NCBI RefSeq assembly: GCF_036669915.1
Contig: NC_089313.1
Span: 15,863,575-15,927,574 of the forward strand
Reading direction: 5' to 3'
DNA from: Pocillopora verrucosa
Taxonomy: Eukaryota; Cnidaria; Anthozoa; Scleractinia; Pocilloporidae
Length of the DNA: 64,000 nucleotides
Position numbers and translations under genes: made by a program. Shown in pieces: positions 50,480-62,500 of this stretch. The notes under the pieces are model-generated. The model saw only the letters and a list, made by a program, of their open reading frames with translations. It had not been told where the DNA came from and ran no database searches. Position 1 is the stretch's first letter. Each line of letters starts with the position of its first letter.

Positions 50480-51215
50480 CTTGTCGACTTTACAATAGAT
50501 GAAGCAACAGTAAGCGAGTATCCTGGAATCAGAACAAAAATAACCTCAACGAGAAATATCATCATGGATCTGAGGATAAATCATAACTCAACACAGCAAA
50601 TAAGTAAACCAGACCCGGAGTTTGAAAACGCGAGTGACCAAATTGAGATTGATTTTTGTATTTCTTTTGATGTTTTATTAATTTTAGAGTCTCAGAGAGG
50701 GTGGTGCGAGCTTTCTAGGGACGGATCCTATAGTTCAGTAGCAAAACTAATGTATTTCCGTATAACTTTGGACTCTCAATTAAAAAAAATTATTCCAGTG
50801 GGTTACCTAAGTAAAGTGAACTTTAGAGGAGACAGCCACCGATGTCCCAAAGCAATTCTGCCGTGATCCGATCCCGTCACGATTTCGAATTCTTATGGAA
50901 AGTTTTTTTCTTCTATTCTTCTTCCTCTTCTTCTTGTTTAACCTCCTCCTTTTTTGCTGCAGGAAGTTCAAGATTGAAATATCTGCCGGTAACTTATCTT
51001 TGCGATTGTTCTGTTCGAGCAGAGGAACTCGAACGTGGAAAGAAATCTGATATTTTCTTAAAATATATAACTCGTCGAGTAATACAGAGGAGACTTACAT
51101 TGTCGATGATTGGTAGATATTTACTTACTTTATTTGCATGCGGTTTTTTTTCTATTTGTCATGTAAAGACGTTTTACTCAGCCGAAATTTTTTCCTGCCG
51201 AAAATAAAATTTTTG

Positions 51216-53282
51216 TTATGGAACAAAGATTATGCCTAAAATCCTCCAAGTTCATGATCCGATCGATTTTCTTGGTACACGGCAGAGTCAGGAGAATGAT
51301 ATTATGTATCGCAATATCGCAATTTTTTTAATCTTCTGAAACACCCGAAACCAAAATATCGCCATGCTGAAAGCCAGTTGCTTTCCACTTCCGCTTTTCA
51401 GGGAACGTAAAACGCTGAATATTACAGCCAGCATATTGGATCTGGAAAAGGAAACTGACCGCAGCAAATGTCTTTCTTTTTTCAAGTTTTATTCAGATGA
51501 AACCAACCACCTTATTCTCACCTGTTCCAATAAGATAGAAAATCAAGAAAACTTTTGGGTTAAGTATTTACGTTCTTGTATTTGTGTATTTTTCTTTACT
51601 TCCTGTAAAATTTCCTTTTACAGTATAGAGACTAAAGTCCAGTTTCCGTAAATAAAAGTATTATTAATACATCAAAGTAGATACATGTGGTTGTAAGGAA
51701 AGCCTTCGAATATTCCTATACTAAAAAAAACATTTGAAAATTTAAGGGGAAAAAAAACTCAAAACTCAAAACTCAACTCAACTCAGCAGACGAGTATCAA
51801 TGAATGTGCCCACTTCGACGTCATAGTCAAGGTCTCTTAACGTGATTGGTTAAACAATCAGACCACGTTTGTTGAAATTTCAAAAACTTAAGGAAATTCT
51901 AAAATTTTTATTTCTCATTGGCTCATGTAATAACCTTTTGCTGCAATAACTTTTATTACGCTTTTACGACGTTTCATCGAAATGCACGCTTTAGTTATGA
52001 ACGCTTTGGTTTTCCTGACGGCATCTCACATGCGAAGCTTATTTTGGCGCGGTCCTTGACAGCCTTGCACACACAACCGAACAGAAGTGGAAATTGCTCA
52101 ACCTAAACGGTGAAGAATATTATAAGATATTGATCATATTCTAAAAGAGAAAAAAAATTGTGAAATAAAGTAGTGCTTCAATATAATCCATGTTAATTAA
52201 GATGCAAACAAATGAAAAAGAATAGTTGTGATTGGCTCCTAACCTTGGACAAATATACAACTGATGGAGCAATTAAAAAAACATAGTCTATATACATGTA
52301 ACATAACTCACTCGATATAATTTACGTCAAAACCTTGCTTATATTAAATATTTTTTCTATTTTAGATATAAATATATTGTCAATTTATTTGTGTTTTTTT
52401 TTTGGTTTTGCAGTTAGAAAAGGAAAATATTTGTTTTGTCTTGGTAATTATAATAATGGCATTACACAGCCACGACTGCGTCGCCGACAAAAACTTTTAT
52501 TAAAATGATGAACTTAGTTTTATTTTGCGAGAGAACCGATGTCTTTACCATCTTAAATAGCGTCAGACCTCCACTTTAGTATAACATGTGAAAGGCGTCG
52601 TGGAGGTCCAAGTAGGAATGTGACTAATTTACTGTTAGGCCTCTCGATCTTAGACTATGCAACATTTGGGGATTTTACTTTGCTGTTTAGCAGAGGGAAA
52701 CTGAGAACTCTACAAGGCTTTCAAACGCAGACCTATTGTTCTGTCTATTTAAGGCTTTTCTTTTAACACGCCCTCGTAGCAGTCTTCTCCCTGGTTTGCG
52801 TGAGGTCCCTAAACTTGGAATAACAAGGATGAGTAAATTTTTCAAAGACAAAACAAATTTTTTCAATTCCCCAGGTGCAGATGCAATTTGTGATGTGTTC
52901 CAAATTGCACTCATAATCAATTTATTTCTTGTTACTAATAAACATTTAATATAAACTTTTGTACTTAATTCCTATTAACTTCACTGTTTGAGATCAATTT
53001 AAATTGCTCACTGGATTAACCTGCTGAAATGTTTACATCACACCATTAATGACATCTATCCATGTACACTGAAGACTCAGAAGTTTAGTAAGAGGAAGAT
53101 TTATCCGATATTGCTTAGATGACGCAACCACTTGAAAATATTGTGGAAACGATTAATCAAAATTGACTTAAAGGAGTCTTACATCAACACTCGAACTAAA
53201 ATTACCTTCAAGTGCATAGTTCTGCCTTTTGCTTTCCGCGCACCTAAATATTATGTAAAACCACCGGCAGAGCCTAAAACCG
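51216..53282. other. Intergenic region between the gene 4 repeats and gene 5
   Basis: AT-rich DNA without a recognisable gene. ORFs of 60-95 codons at 51364, 51918 and 52736 have no domain or start/splice support. Confidence 0.4.
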
Positions 53283-53290
53283 TATAAAAG
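53283..53290 (+). promoter_or_regulatory. TATA box of galaxin-like gene 5
   Basis: TATAAAAG lies 54 bp before the first ATG. Confidence 0.6.
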
Positions 53291-53344
53291 CGGGAGCATA
53301 TCTCAAGAAATGAAACAAATCACAGCGCAAGGCAGCAGAGGAAA

Positions 53345-55238
53345 ATGATGGAACGTTTTGATCTGTTGTCGTTGGTGCTCCTTATTGTTTTATCCTCGCT
53401 GACAGTTGTTCGCGCTAATGAAGAAAGCGTTTCCCTCGAAAGTGAGTTAGAGCAGATGAGTACTACCACAAAGTCAGAGGATTCTAACTCATTGGAATTT
53501 TTACAAGGTGAGGAGTTTAGGACTTGCTTTCTTTAACCAGTTGATTCCCAAGGGACTAAAGAGGAATTTCTTCGTACTTCATGAATACATTTTCGAGCAG
53601 AAAAGTAATGAGAAGAAAAAAAAATATAAATTAAAGATTATTGTTTGATTCAGCACCAAATTCCCGAGGCAACGGAAATCAAGAGAAACTTATGAGACAG
53701 AGATTCAGAGATTTGATATTTTGATCTTGCGGGGAGTGGAGAGGTTAAGCAGTCCTGGTGATTCGTGTAGCGACTTAAGAATAATTTCTCCTTACTTCAT
53801 TAATACATTTTCAAGTAGAAAGGTAACGAGAAGAAAGAAAATATAGATTAAAGGATATTGTTTAATTTAGCACCAAATTCCCGAGGCAACTGAAATCAAG
53901 AAAAATTTTATTTAATATTTTTAACCTGCGGGGAAGGGTTAAGTGGTCCAGGTGCACGTGTAAACTTATTATAATCTCTGAAAAGACGAGTATTAATGAT
54001 TGCTGATCATTGTAATATCGGCTTGAAACCTTGCATGATTGTCGAAATCTAAAAGTGCTAGCAGGCTAGTTTAACAAGAAAAAATTTTCAGAGGGGTGAG
54101 ATTTAGTTAACATAAAACAGAGTCTGACAAGTAGAGAGCATACATCATTTCAATAGATAGATCAACTACAAATCTTGGATTCTTTAATGAAGAAAGAGGA
54201 AAAAGCTGTTAAATCTTTAGACCTGACATTGCTTGGCAGTTTCTAGCACATTAGATTTGTTATAAAGCACTCACAAATCACAGCTAAACAAAACAAGAAC
54301 AAACAAGACTTTATTAGTGCTGAAAAAAAAGTTTCTGTTTGCAGATGAAACAACTGAATATTATCAGTCGAATTAATTTGGTGTTATCATTTTCATCCAT
54401 AGATCAAAATAATGGCTTTAATATTGAGAAGAGACAAGGATTTCGCCCAAGACCTTATATTACCAATCGTGTCTGTCCTTACCGCATGCGCAACAGCCCG
54501 TTATGTTGTGCCGGAATGTTAATCGATAAGCCGTTGGTAAAAACCTGTTGCCGCGGGGTTATTGTGCTTAAAGGCCAGTGTAGTCGACGTATGGGCAAAT
54601 GCGGTCGCAATTTATTTAATCGTAGATATGAGAAATGTTGCCGTCGGCAAGTTATTCCCAGACGAGAGAGTTGTACACGAAAGCGCTGTGGACGAACGAG
54701 GTACATGACTTTCTCCCATCAATGCTGCAATGGTAAAGTGATCCCTAAGGGAAAGACTTGTGTTCCATTTCCTGTAAAGACCAGATGTGGTAGTGTCCCT
54801 TTTAATCCACACAGATACAAGTGTTGTTTTAAACGAGTAGTGTCTCTACATTCCCCTTGTTCGTCTTGGACTCCTTGTGGACACACCTTCTACGATTCGC
54901 AACACCAGCAATGCTGTAACGGCCAAGTGCTATCTCTACGTTCACCCTGTATACCGTTTAAGTGTGGCGGCCTCAATTTCAATCCACGAAAGCAAAAATG
55001 CTGCAGTGGACAAATTTATCCCAAATTCCTGATGTGTCCAAATCCCTATCAACATCGATTTTGTGGAAGCAACATTTTCAATCCTTCGTTTCAACGGTGT
55101 TGCCGAGGATACGTCGTGGCTCCCCTGCGATCAACCTGTCGTAGATGTGGCCGTGACTTTTACATCCGATCTGGCTTCAAATGCTGCCATGGAAACCAAA
55201 TTGTCCCTAATTTTGTTCGGTGCAATGCGTATGGGTAA
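53345..55238 (+). CDS. Galaxin-like protein 5 (KR site, nine di-Cys pairs)
   Basis: Exons 53345-53507 and 54403-55238 give 332 residues; the intron is phase 1. Residues 1-24 form a signal peptide (SSLTVVRA). Residues 25 to about 60 are mildly acidic and Ser/Thr-rich. IEKR at 62-65 is a dibasic cleavage site followed by a basic, Cys-rich region to residue 332 with nine CC pairs (such as PLCCAGM, EKCCRRQVIP, HQCCNGKVIPKG, YKCCFKRVVS). Units vary in length and sequence, closer in style to the original galaxin than the homogenised genes 1-3. An alternative acceptor at 54343-54344 opens a frame with an early TAA, so 54403 is preferred. AATAAA is at 55405-55410. Confidence 0.83.
53570..53945. repeat. 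Two tandem diverged MITE-like copies in intron 1 of gene 5
   Basis: 53570-53748 and 53780-53942 share AATACATTTTC, GCACCAAATTCCCGAGGCAAC and a GCGGGG...GGTTAAG end. They resemble the interior of the TTAA-flanked element at 2118-2329. Confidence 0.55.
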
Positions 55239-56234
55239 ACAACATTAGGTATTCACTCTGTATGGTTTATCAGAGTTCTGCAAGAATATTTTTATGCTTT
55301 TGTACTCTTTTGTAATGTATTAGTGCTCGATTGAAATTTCCCAATTGAAAGAACCTGAAGTTATAATCCGCAGCCTTTACCCAATGAGAATTTATTGATT
55401 TTATAATAAAATCATTTGCAACATGTTTTGAAATAATTTGTAGTCTCCTCGTAATGCTTAACATGGAGTTTGGAATATTTGATTTTTTATGAAAAAAGGT
55501 GGCCAGCCAATATCGATAATAACGAAAACCGGGAAAAAAGATGAGCTCATTGGCTTTTAAACCGCCTTGGTTTCTGCGATTTTGGGGGCGGAGAGAAAAA
55601 TGAAAACTGCCCCCAAAATCGCAGACCGCCAGCAACGCAGGCTATATGGTTCATGGTAAATCATACTGGCTAACAGCACTGTAGTCCTCAATATTGAGCT
55701 GTTTTACAGCAGCAAACTATAGGAGTTCCATTTTAACCCGATTTCTTCGTATTGTGGGTAAATTTGATGAAAATGAACCTTTCGTGAATAGATGCACGGT
55801 GAATACCATATTTTTCTCACATATGGTTCTTTTTTTTGTTCTCATTTCTGATGACTGAATCGAACTTTTTGAATTACCCTTGAAGGTTCTACCTATAGTA
55901 TAATATAGAATAAGGAGTAGACAGAAGTTATTTCAAAATTCAGTTGTTAAATTTTCTGCCTCTTTCCTCGAGTTTTCTGTATCATATACATTCTGGACAT
56001 ATCAGTTCAAAAAATTTAAACATCTCTCGTTGCGATATTCTTATGACTGCATTTGCATTCTCCTATTTCTCTGATTGTTCTCATTGAACTCAAATCAACG
56101 TCTGTGGCGCTAATCCAATTTCGTGAAGTCCCCATTAGCAGGAGGACACTCTCAATCGGGAAGCAGAAGAAAATTGTTCAACCGAGTTGTCTAGTAATTT
56201 GTTTGGTAATTGTTCAGTAATTCTTTTATTAATT

Positions 56235-56335
56235 CATTCGCTCTGACAAAAGGCTGACGCTCGAAACGTCAGTTTCGAAACTGTTAACAGTGGCCAATTT
56301 ACGTTATCAACTCAGTTGATAATACCAAATTATCC
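56235..56335 (+). repeat. Interspersed repeat with a hairpin-forming core, copy 1
   Basis: TTCGCTCTGACAAAAGG is followed by GCTCGAAACGTCAG and then TGGCCAATTTACG and ATCAACTCAGTTGATAA. It matches 58048-58140. In this copy the left arm (CTGACA) no longer pairs fully with CGTCAG. Confidence 0.65.
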
Positions 56336-57219
56336 TTTTATACTCTCCCACCGACGCAATGGTGGGAGAGTATGACAGTGGAAACTTATCCCTTACTGAG
56401 TTGTTTAGTAGCCGTGTAAGGCTGGTATGAATATGAACTGGTCTTTGTGAGAGTTTCAACATGCAACGTCTATTTTTAAGACGTCCATAAAAAGAAGTTT
56501 CCCAATTTATGATACAGGATCCATCAACAATGACAATGAACTTGCAATACAGGTGAAGTGAAGAAAAACAGAAAGGTCAAGGACTGCCCCATCTCACTAA
56601 CTAGTTTACAAGTATCACACATTCGCTAAAGAAACAATAAATGAAATTCATATCAATATTGAGACTATATCAAGTATTCATCATTAGAGATGACTGACAC
56701 ATCCAATTTAAACAGCTTTTGTCTCGATGAGCAGTTTACCAAAAATAAAACAAACTGATGGTTCTAGAGTCATTTTGATGAAAACCTCAGAGGAGTTTCA
56801 TAGTTGTGTGGTTTAATCAGCTGCGCCTGACAAGGGAGGAGTGAAAGTTTTGAAACATGGAATCTTGTTGAAAGAAACCTCCGATGGTGGAACAAGGTGT
56901 CACTAAACTGATGACTGGAGAATGTCTCGAATTATGACGATTCGTTACAACACATGTTAAAAAACAACAAAAAACGCTCATAACTGAACCAGAAACCGAT
57001 GCAAACGGTAGTGATATTTGAATAATCGGTGGGCTCAAAGTAAGGATTGTACAATTTCAAGTGGATGCTACGATATCATCGAAAAATAGCTCTTTTGTTC
57101 GCAGGAGTCTCATAATATCCAGCAGCCAAACCGTAGAGCGTCACACGATCAAACTTGGCTATGCACAGAAAACGCGTATTTTAAAATAGACCCTATATAT
57201 TTCAATTCCTTCTTACACT

Positions 57220-57335
57220 TAACCTTTTAAACCCTGACATCGGCACGAATATTCTCCATACTGTTCTTTGTACATTTCCTAGGGTGCTGAAAAGGAGAAT
57301 TTGTTTAACAAATAAGTGCTTTTTAAGTTGGTGAT
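57220..57335. mobile_element. Partial copy of the 40298-type MITE
   Basis: Begins CTTAACCTTTTAAACCCTGACATC and contains ATATTCTCCATACTGTTCT; the right end is lost or diverged. Confidence 0.5.
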
Positions 57336-58047
57336 CATGTTTAAGGTTATGTTTAAGGATCAGTTTTGATGATTCAACGACAATTTGTTCCATCTTTGGG
57401 GTTTCCCCCCTATCCATCCTAAGGATGAAGCTACCCATTTAATTCCATTGTATAAAGTCCTGTTACATCTATCTTGATCGCGGACGTTTCTACAATATAC
57501 ACTGCTATCTCGTTTTTGTCGAACGAGGCTGAACCGTATTGCTTGCAATATTGATTTAATTGGTAAACATTATGTTTTCTGTGTCAGAACGGACCCTTAG
57601 TAGAAAATCGGGTGTATCAGTAGAAAATGAGTGTTTCTGTTGCCATCATAACCACATTTTGAAAAAAAGGAAATAAACTTGTACCAAAGTCATTTTAAGG
57701 AAAATTTCACGGGTGCTTCTGCACTGTACAGTTTTATATTTCTTAGGTGGCTTTCAGAATGTGAGTAATATTCTGCTTCTGAAAGAACCACCTCGGCTAA
57801 GACATGAGATCGAGGAGGGCTCATTAATACATTAAATATTGTTTCAAGATCGATGACGCATTTTATTTGGAGTATCCATCAAATATCAAGTTGAAATACG
57901 CAACATTCAGCTTGAAATAGGTAAGATGAAGCTAAACAAGCCATAAAACTTGAAGTGTTTATGTTAGTTTACCAATTTGCGAAGTTCGATTTTGGCTTTA
58001 GTTTGAAATATCAATAAGAGACGTCTAAGCTTATCAGTGAACCTGAA

Positions 58048-58140
58048 ATTCGCTCTGACGAAGAGCTAACGCTCGAAACGTCAGTTTTAAAAGCTCTTGA
58101 GGGTGGCCAATTTACACTATTGACTCAGCTGATAAATCAA
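58048..58140 (+). repeat. Interspersed repeat with a hairpin-forming core, copy 2
   Basis: The core at 58055-58084 begins CTGACGA and ends CGTCAG: outer arms CTGACG/CGTCAG pair, inner arms GAGC/GCTC pair around TAAC, and GAAA lies between. The tail GGCCAATTTACAC and ACTCAGCTGATAA matches copy 1. The tail also resembles the repeat pieces in gene 1 introns and at 32690. Confidence 0.65.
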
Positions 58141-59510
58141 AGTGAACTTGAACTTAAGATTAAACATACTGACATACAAAAAATGTAGTGCCCCTGATTT
58201 CGTCTTCAGGCTGTGAAAGTGGATCTTTTTGTAAACTCAGTTGAGTGTTTGATCTTTCAAAAATTTTGCAAGAACTATAATGACTTCACTCCGACTCGAA
58301 ACGAATATTGATAATTTCTTCTTATCTCGAATTTAAGTCCTCTCAAGTGTGAAATTATTGCTATATTATTGTTGACGCAAATTGAGATTAAGGGTACTCA
58401 TCAAAATTGATGAGTGATTGAAAACGTGACTTTCAGATTTAAATAGATCTGTCTGTAGCCAGAAGTAAACCATGCTCAGTTGAAGCCCCCTTTCTTGGGA
58501 AATTCTTAATTGATCTATGGTGGCAATTGTCCTCGTAGGTTTTCCTATTGAAATCTGATTAAAAAAAGGGGTTTGTACATCTTCTTTTTGGCTGAGCACC
58601 ATGCAGTTGCGGTCGCAGACACTTTTTGGAATGTTGAGGTTTTCTTCGGTTTTCGTCAGAATATTCTCGACTCTGACGTATTTGGCGAGACTGCATAAGT
58701 GAGTTTATATGCTTACACAGGGTTCTCCTTTCAGCTTGTTTCAGTCTTGTTTGACGGATTGCATATATAGATATTACCTATGATACTTCCAATATCTTAC
58801 GACGCTGGGACCTTTGAAATCCCAAAATGTTTAAAAGCTGAAAAAGTATTCTTGTCTTCCGATCTTTTTCTCTTAAACTCGTTGCAAAAGATATTTCCAT
58901 CTTTAGTTCTTGTCACGCACTTTAATTCAACCCCGATGTTTTTCAGATTTTTTATCCTTGTCTTTAACTATGTTTTCTCTTTTTAGTCCTATGATTCAAA
59001 CAAAGCATTCAGTTGTTTCCCCCCCCCCCCCTGTAAAAATGTACTTACACATCGTCACGCAAATCACTTCTGTTGACTATATCGCTAACAAGCTGAGGAA
59101 ATCCTGACAAAAGTTTGGTATCGTATTATTAAGGGGCGGAAAGTTATCGCTGGTGTTTTAAAGTTCTAAATGAAATGTTCAACTTATTCCGGTCAACTGG
59201 TGCTAAATTTGTCGTTGAACGCACACCTCTAATTAGGTGATGATATAAAATTGTAGAGAAGCCAAACATAAACAATAAACGACCTGAAAATCTATGTAAA
59301 CGATAAAGAGGTGCTTTAAAGAGAAACCTGCAGTAATCACGTATCGTGATGTTAATTTAGTACCTCAGGTAAAAATAATTTCGCTCCTTTTTTAATCTGT
59401 TGGTATGTATTCTTAACATCAAGCCCCTAAGGGCAATATATGCATGTAAATATAAAAGTTCTGATTTCTTTTTTCAGCGTGGTCAGCGTATATTAAGAGG
59501 ACGAGGACAG

Positions 59511-59518
59511 TATATAAG
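59511..59518 (+). promoter_or_regulatory. TATA box of galaxin-like gene 6
   Basis: TATATAAG lies 58 bp before the ATG. Confidence 0.55.
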
Positions 59519-59576
59519 GGAGTGGTTTTTTTCTTTTCTGACATTAGTCATCTGAACTTAGTGTTATTGACTAAAA

Positions 59577-62500
59577 ATGGCCCGTATTCTGTGTGGAATC
59601 ACAGTTTTAATTCTTGCGCTTTCTCCACTGTTGTTGGCAAATGCCGAAGAGAAGATTTTATCCAGCGAAGAACTTCAAACAAACGACCAAGAGGTCCATG
59701 AAGACGAAGCTTTATCTCATTCAAATGAGATGCAAGGTGGTAAGTCAGACCTAAATCGTGGTTGATTCACGTGTCGTTCTATACTTTTCTCATCCTGATT
59801 TTCCTCGCGATTTGTTAGCTGCTGTAATCGTACCTGCGTCGAGTGAATAATCCCTAGGAAACCTTGTTAGCAAAGTTAAAACGCTGTTACCTTTTCCTTG
59901 AATTTTTAAAAGTTATTTTTTCTTCTCTGTGGAGACAAAACTGTTCCTCAAAATGAGCTCTTTATCTGGCTGCGAGCTGTGTGAGTGATGCTATTAGTGA
60001 GGGTAGTGCACTGAGATTTAGCTGGCAAAGGTAGCATTTATATGCGAATAAAAAAGCCAAAACGTGAAATTAACAAAATGTCATCCTTTTAGGACCCAAC
60101 GAAAACAAAGAAGATGAAAGTCCCCAACAGGAAAGTGAAGACATCACTGACGAAGAAAACCATGAAGCTGGTAAGAAATTATGTCCATCAGCAAGACACT
60201 AAAGGATTTTTCCTCTGTAAAATTAGTAAGGTTTTATGATGTAATGTTTTGAAATAGCTGTTATATTATCACAGCTAGGTAATGCAAAAATTTGCAAGTT
60301 TTTTCGTTTAAAATCGAAATTACCCTTGCAAATCACGACCCCTTAAGACTTATTTCGGAGTTAAGAATTTAGAAGCAAATAGTACGACTTGATCACTATC
60401 TGCACTGCACTGATCGTTTTGGTTCGGCGACGACTACCCTGTTGAAGGGATCCTGGAGCTTGCTACTCTGTTGTAATAGATTTATAACAAGAAGGAGTTT
60501 CTGCGCGAGACGAATACCAACGATGTCTAAAACTATTTTTTTAGTCTGTCTAAAGAGTCAATCGATGTTTCACAAATTTCGCGGTTGATTCGCTCCTTAT
60601 TTACAACTCCCGTTTATGTTGTATGTTCATAAACACCGACTGTTGTAAATGTAAACTTTTCCACAAAATTACTAGATAACAGTGTATTTATTTAAAAGAT
60701 AAACCAATTATTTTCTCTGTTTCAGTAGAAGTAAGCGAAGATTATAATGGAGAGGAAGACTTTCCGGAAAAAACGGAGGACAGCTTTGATGATGAAGGTA
60801 AAGTTTCATTCATGACTCCCTTTAATGGTTGCTTTTCAATTGAGCAGTGTGATCAATTCAACAAATATATCTTTTTTTGCACTGAAATTTAGCTGGCAAA
60901 GGTAACATTTATGCGAATAAAAAAGCCAAAACGTGAAATTAACAAAATGTCATCCTTTTAGGACTCAACGAAAACAAAGAAGATGAAAGTCCCCAACAGG
61001 AAAGTGAAGACATCACTGACGAAGAAAACCATGAAGCTGGTAAGAAATTATGTCCATCAGCAAGACACTAAAGGATTTTTTCTCTGTAAAATTAGTAAGG
61101 TTTTGTGATGTAATGTTTTGAAATAACTGTTAAATTATCACAGCTAGGTAATGCAAAAATTTGCAAGTTTTTTCGTTTAAAATCGAAATTACCCTTGCAA
61201 ATCACGACCCCTTAAGACTTATTTTGGAGTTAAGAATTTAGAAGCAAGTAGTACGGCTTGATCACTATCTGCACTGCACTGATCGTTTTGGTTCGGCGAC
61301 GACTACCCTGTTGAAGGGATCCTGGAGCTTGCTACTCTGTTGTAATAGATTTATAACAAGAAGGAGTTTCTGCGCTAGACGAATACCAACGATGTCTACA
61401 ACTATTCTCTTTAGTTTGTCTAAAGAGTCAATCGATGTTTCACAAATTTCGCGGTTGATTCGCTCCTTATTTATAACTCCCGATTATGTTGTATGTTCAT
61501 AAACACCGACTGTTGTAAATGTAAACTTTTCCACAAAATTACTAGATAACAGTGTATTTATTTAAAAGATAAAACCAATTATTTTCTCTGTTTCAGTAGA
61601 AGTAAGCGAAGATTATAATGGAGAGGAAGACTTTCCGGAAAAAACGGAGGACAGCTTTGATGATGAAGGTAAGGTTTCATTCATGACTTCCTTTAATGAT
61701 TGCTTTTCAATTGAGCAGTGTGATCAATTCAACAAATATATATTTTTTGGCACTGAGATTTAGCTGGCAAAGGTAGCATTTACATGCGAATAAAAAAGCC
61801 AAAACGTGAAATTAACAAAATGTCATCCTTTTAGGACCCAACGAAAATGAAGAAGACGAAAGTCCCCAACAGGAAAGTGAAGACATCACCGACGAAGAAA
61901 ACTATGAAGATGGTAAGAAATTATGTTCATCAGCAAGACACTAAAGGATTTTTTCCCTGTAAAAATTAGCAAGGTTTTATAATGTAGGGTTTTAAAATGG
62001 CTGTTAAATTATCACAGCTAGTTAATGAAACCCAAACTTACTAGATAACAGTGTATTTGTTTAAAGGATATATTAATTCTTTTCTCTGTTTCAGTAGAAG
62101 TAAGCGAAGATTATAACGGAGTTGAAGGATTTCCGGAAAAAACAGAGGACAGCTTTGATGATGAAGGTAAAGTTTCATTCATGACTCCCTTTAATGATTG
62201 TTTTCCAATTGAGCAGTATGATCAATTCAACAAATATATATTTTTTCGCAATTGAGCTCGTTCTCAACGCATAATTCCGCTTAGTTAGTCATTTCCAGAA
62301 TCAAAGGGGTCATTGCATCTCCATAACTAGTTTATTAAAGTTCCCGTTCATAGTACAACTCCTATGGTTACTTAACCCTTTAACCCTTGGAGTGACCGGC
62401 ATCTAATTTCTCCTTACCACATCACCCCTGAATCAAACATTAAGGTCAGGAGAATAAAGGAACTGATCACCAAATAGAGAAGCTCTTGATCGCTGGAAAA

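Larger units (their letters stand above)
48680..51215. repeat. Tandem duplication of the gene 4 terminal exon region, copy 2
   Basis: Begins AAAAAAGAAATCCTACCATG like copy 1 and resumes after the insertion at about 50480 with CTTGTCGACTTTACAATAGA. It lacks any signal-peptide exon. Confidence 0.85.
55239..59510. other. Intergenic region between genes 5 and 6
   Basis: About 4.3 kb with no supported gene. It contains two copies of an interspersed repeat (56235-56335 and 58048-58140), a partial MITE (57220-57335) and a poly-C run near 59022. Confidence 0.4.

Noticed and set aside
50378..50866. ORF of 162 codons, partly shared with 47993-48292
   Set aside because: It spans the end of an insertion and the 3' flank of the gene 4 copy. 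The shared part differs between copies mainly by amino-acid changes and ends by frameshift in copy 1, so it looks like duplicated UTR.
54345..54378. Alternative 5' start of gene 5 exon 2 after the GTTTGCAG acceptor
   Set aside because: In the phase set by exon 1 it meets TAA after ten codons; the acceptor at 54401-54402 stays open through the whole Cys-rich domain.
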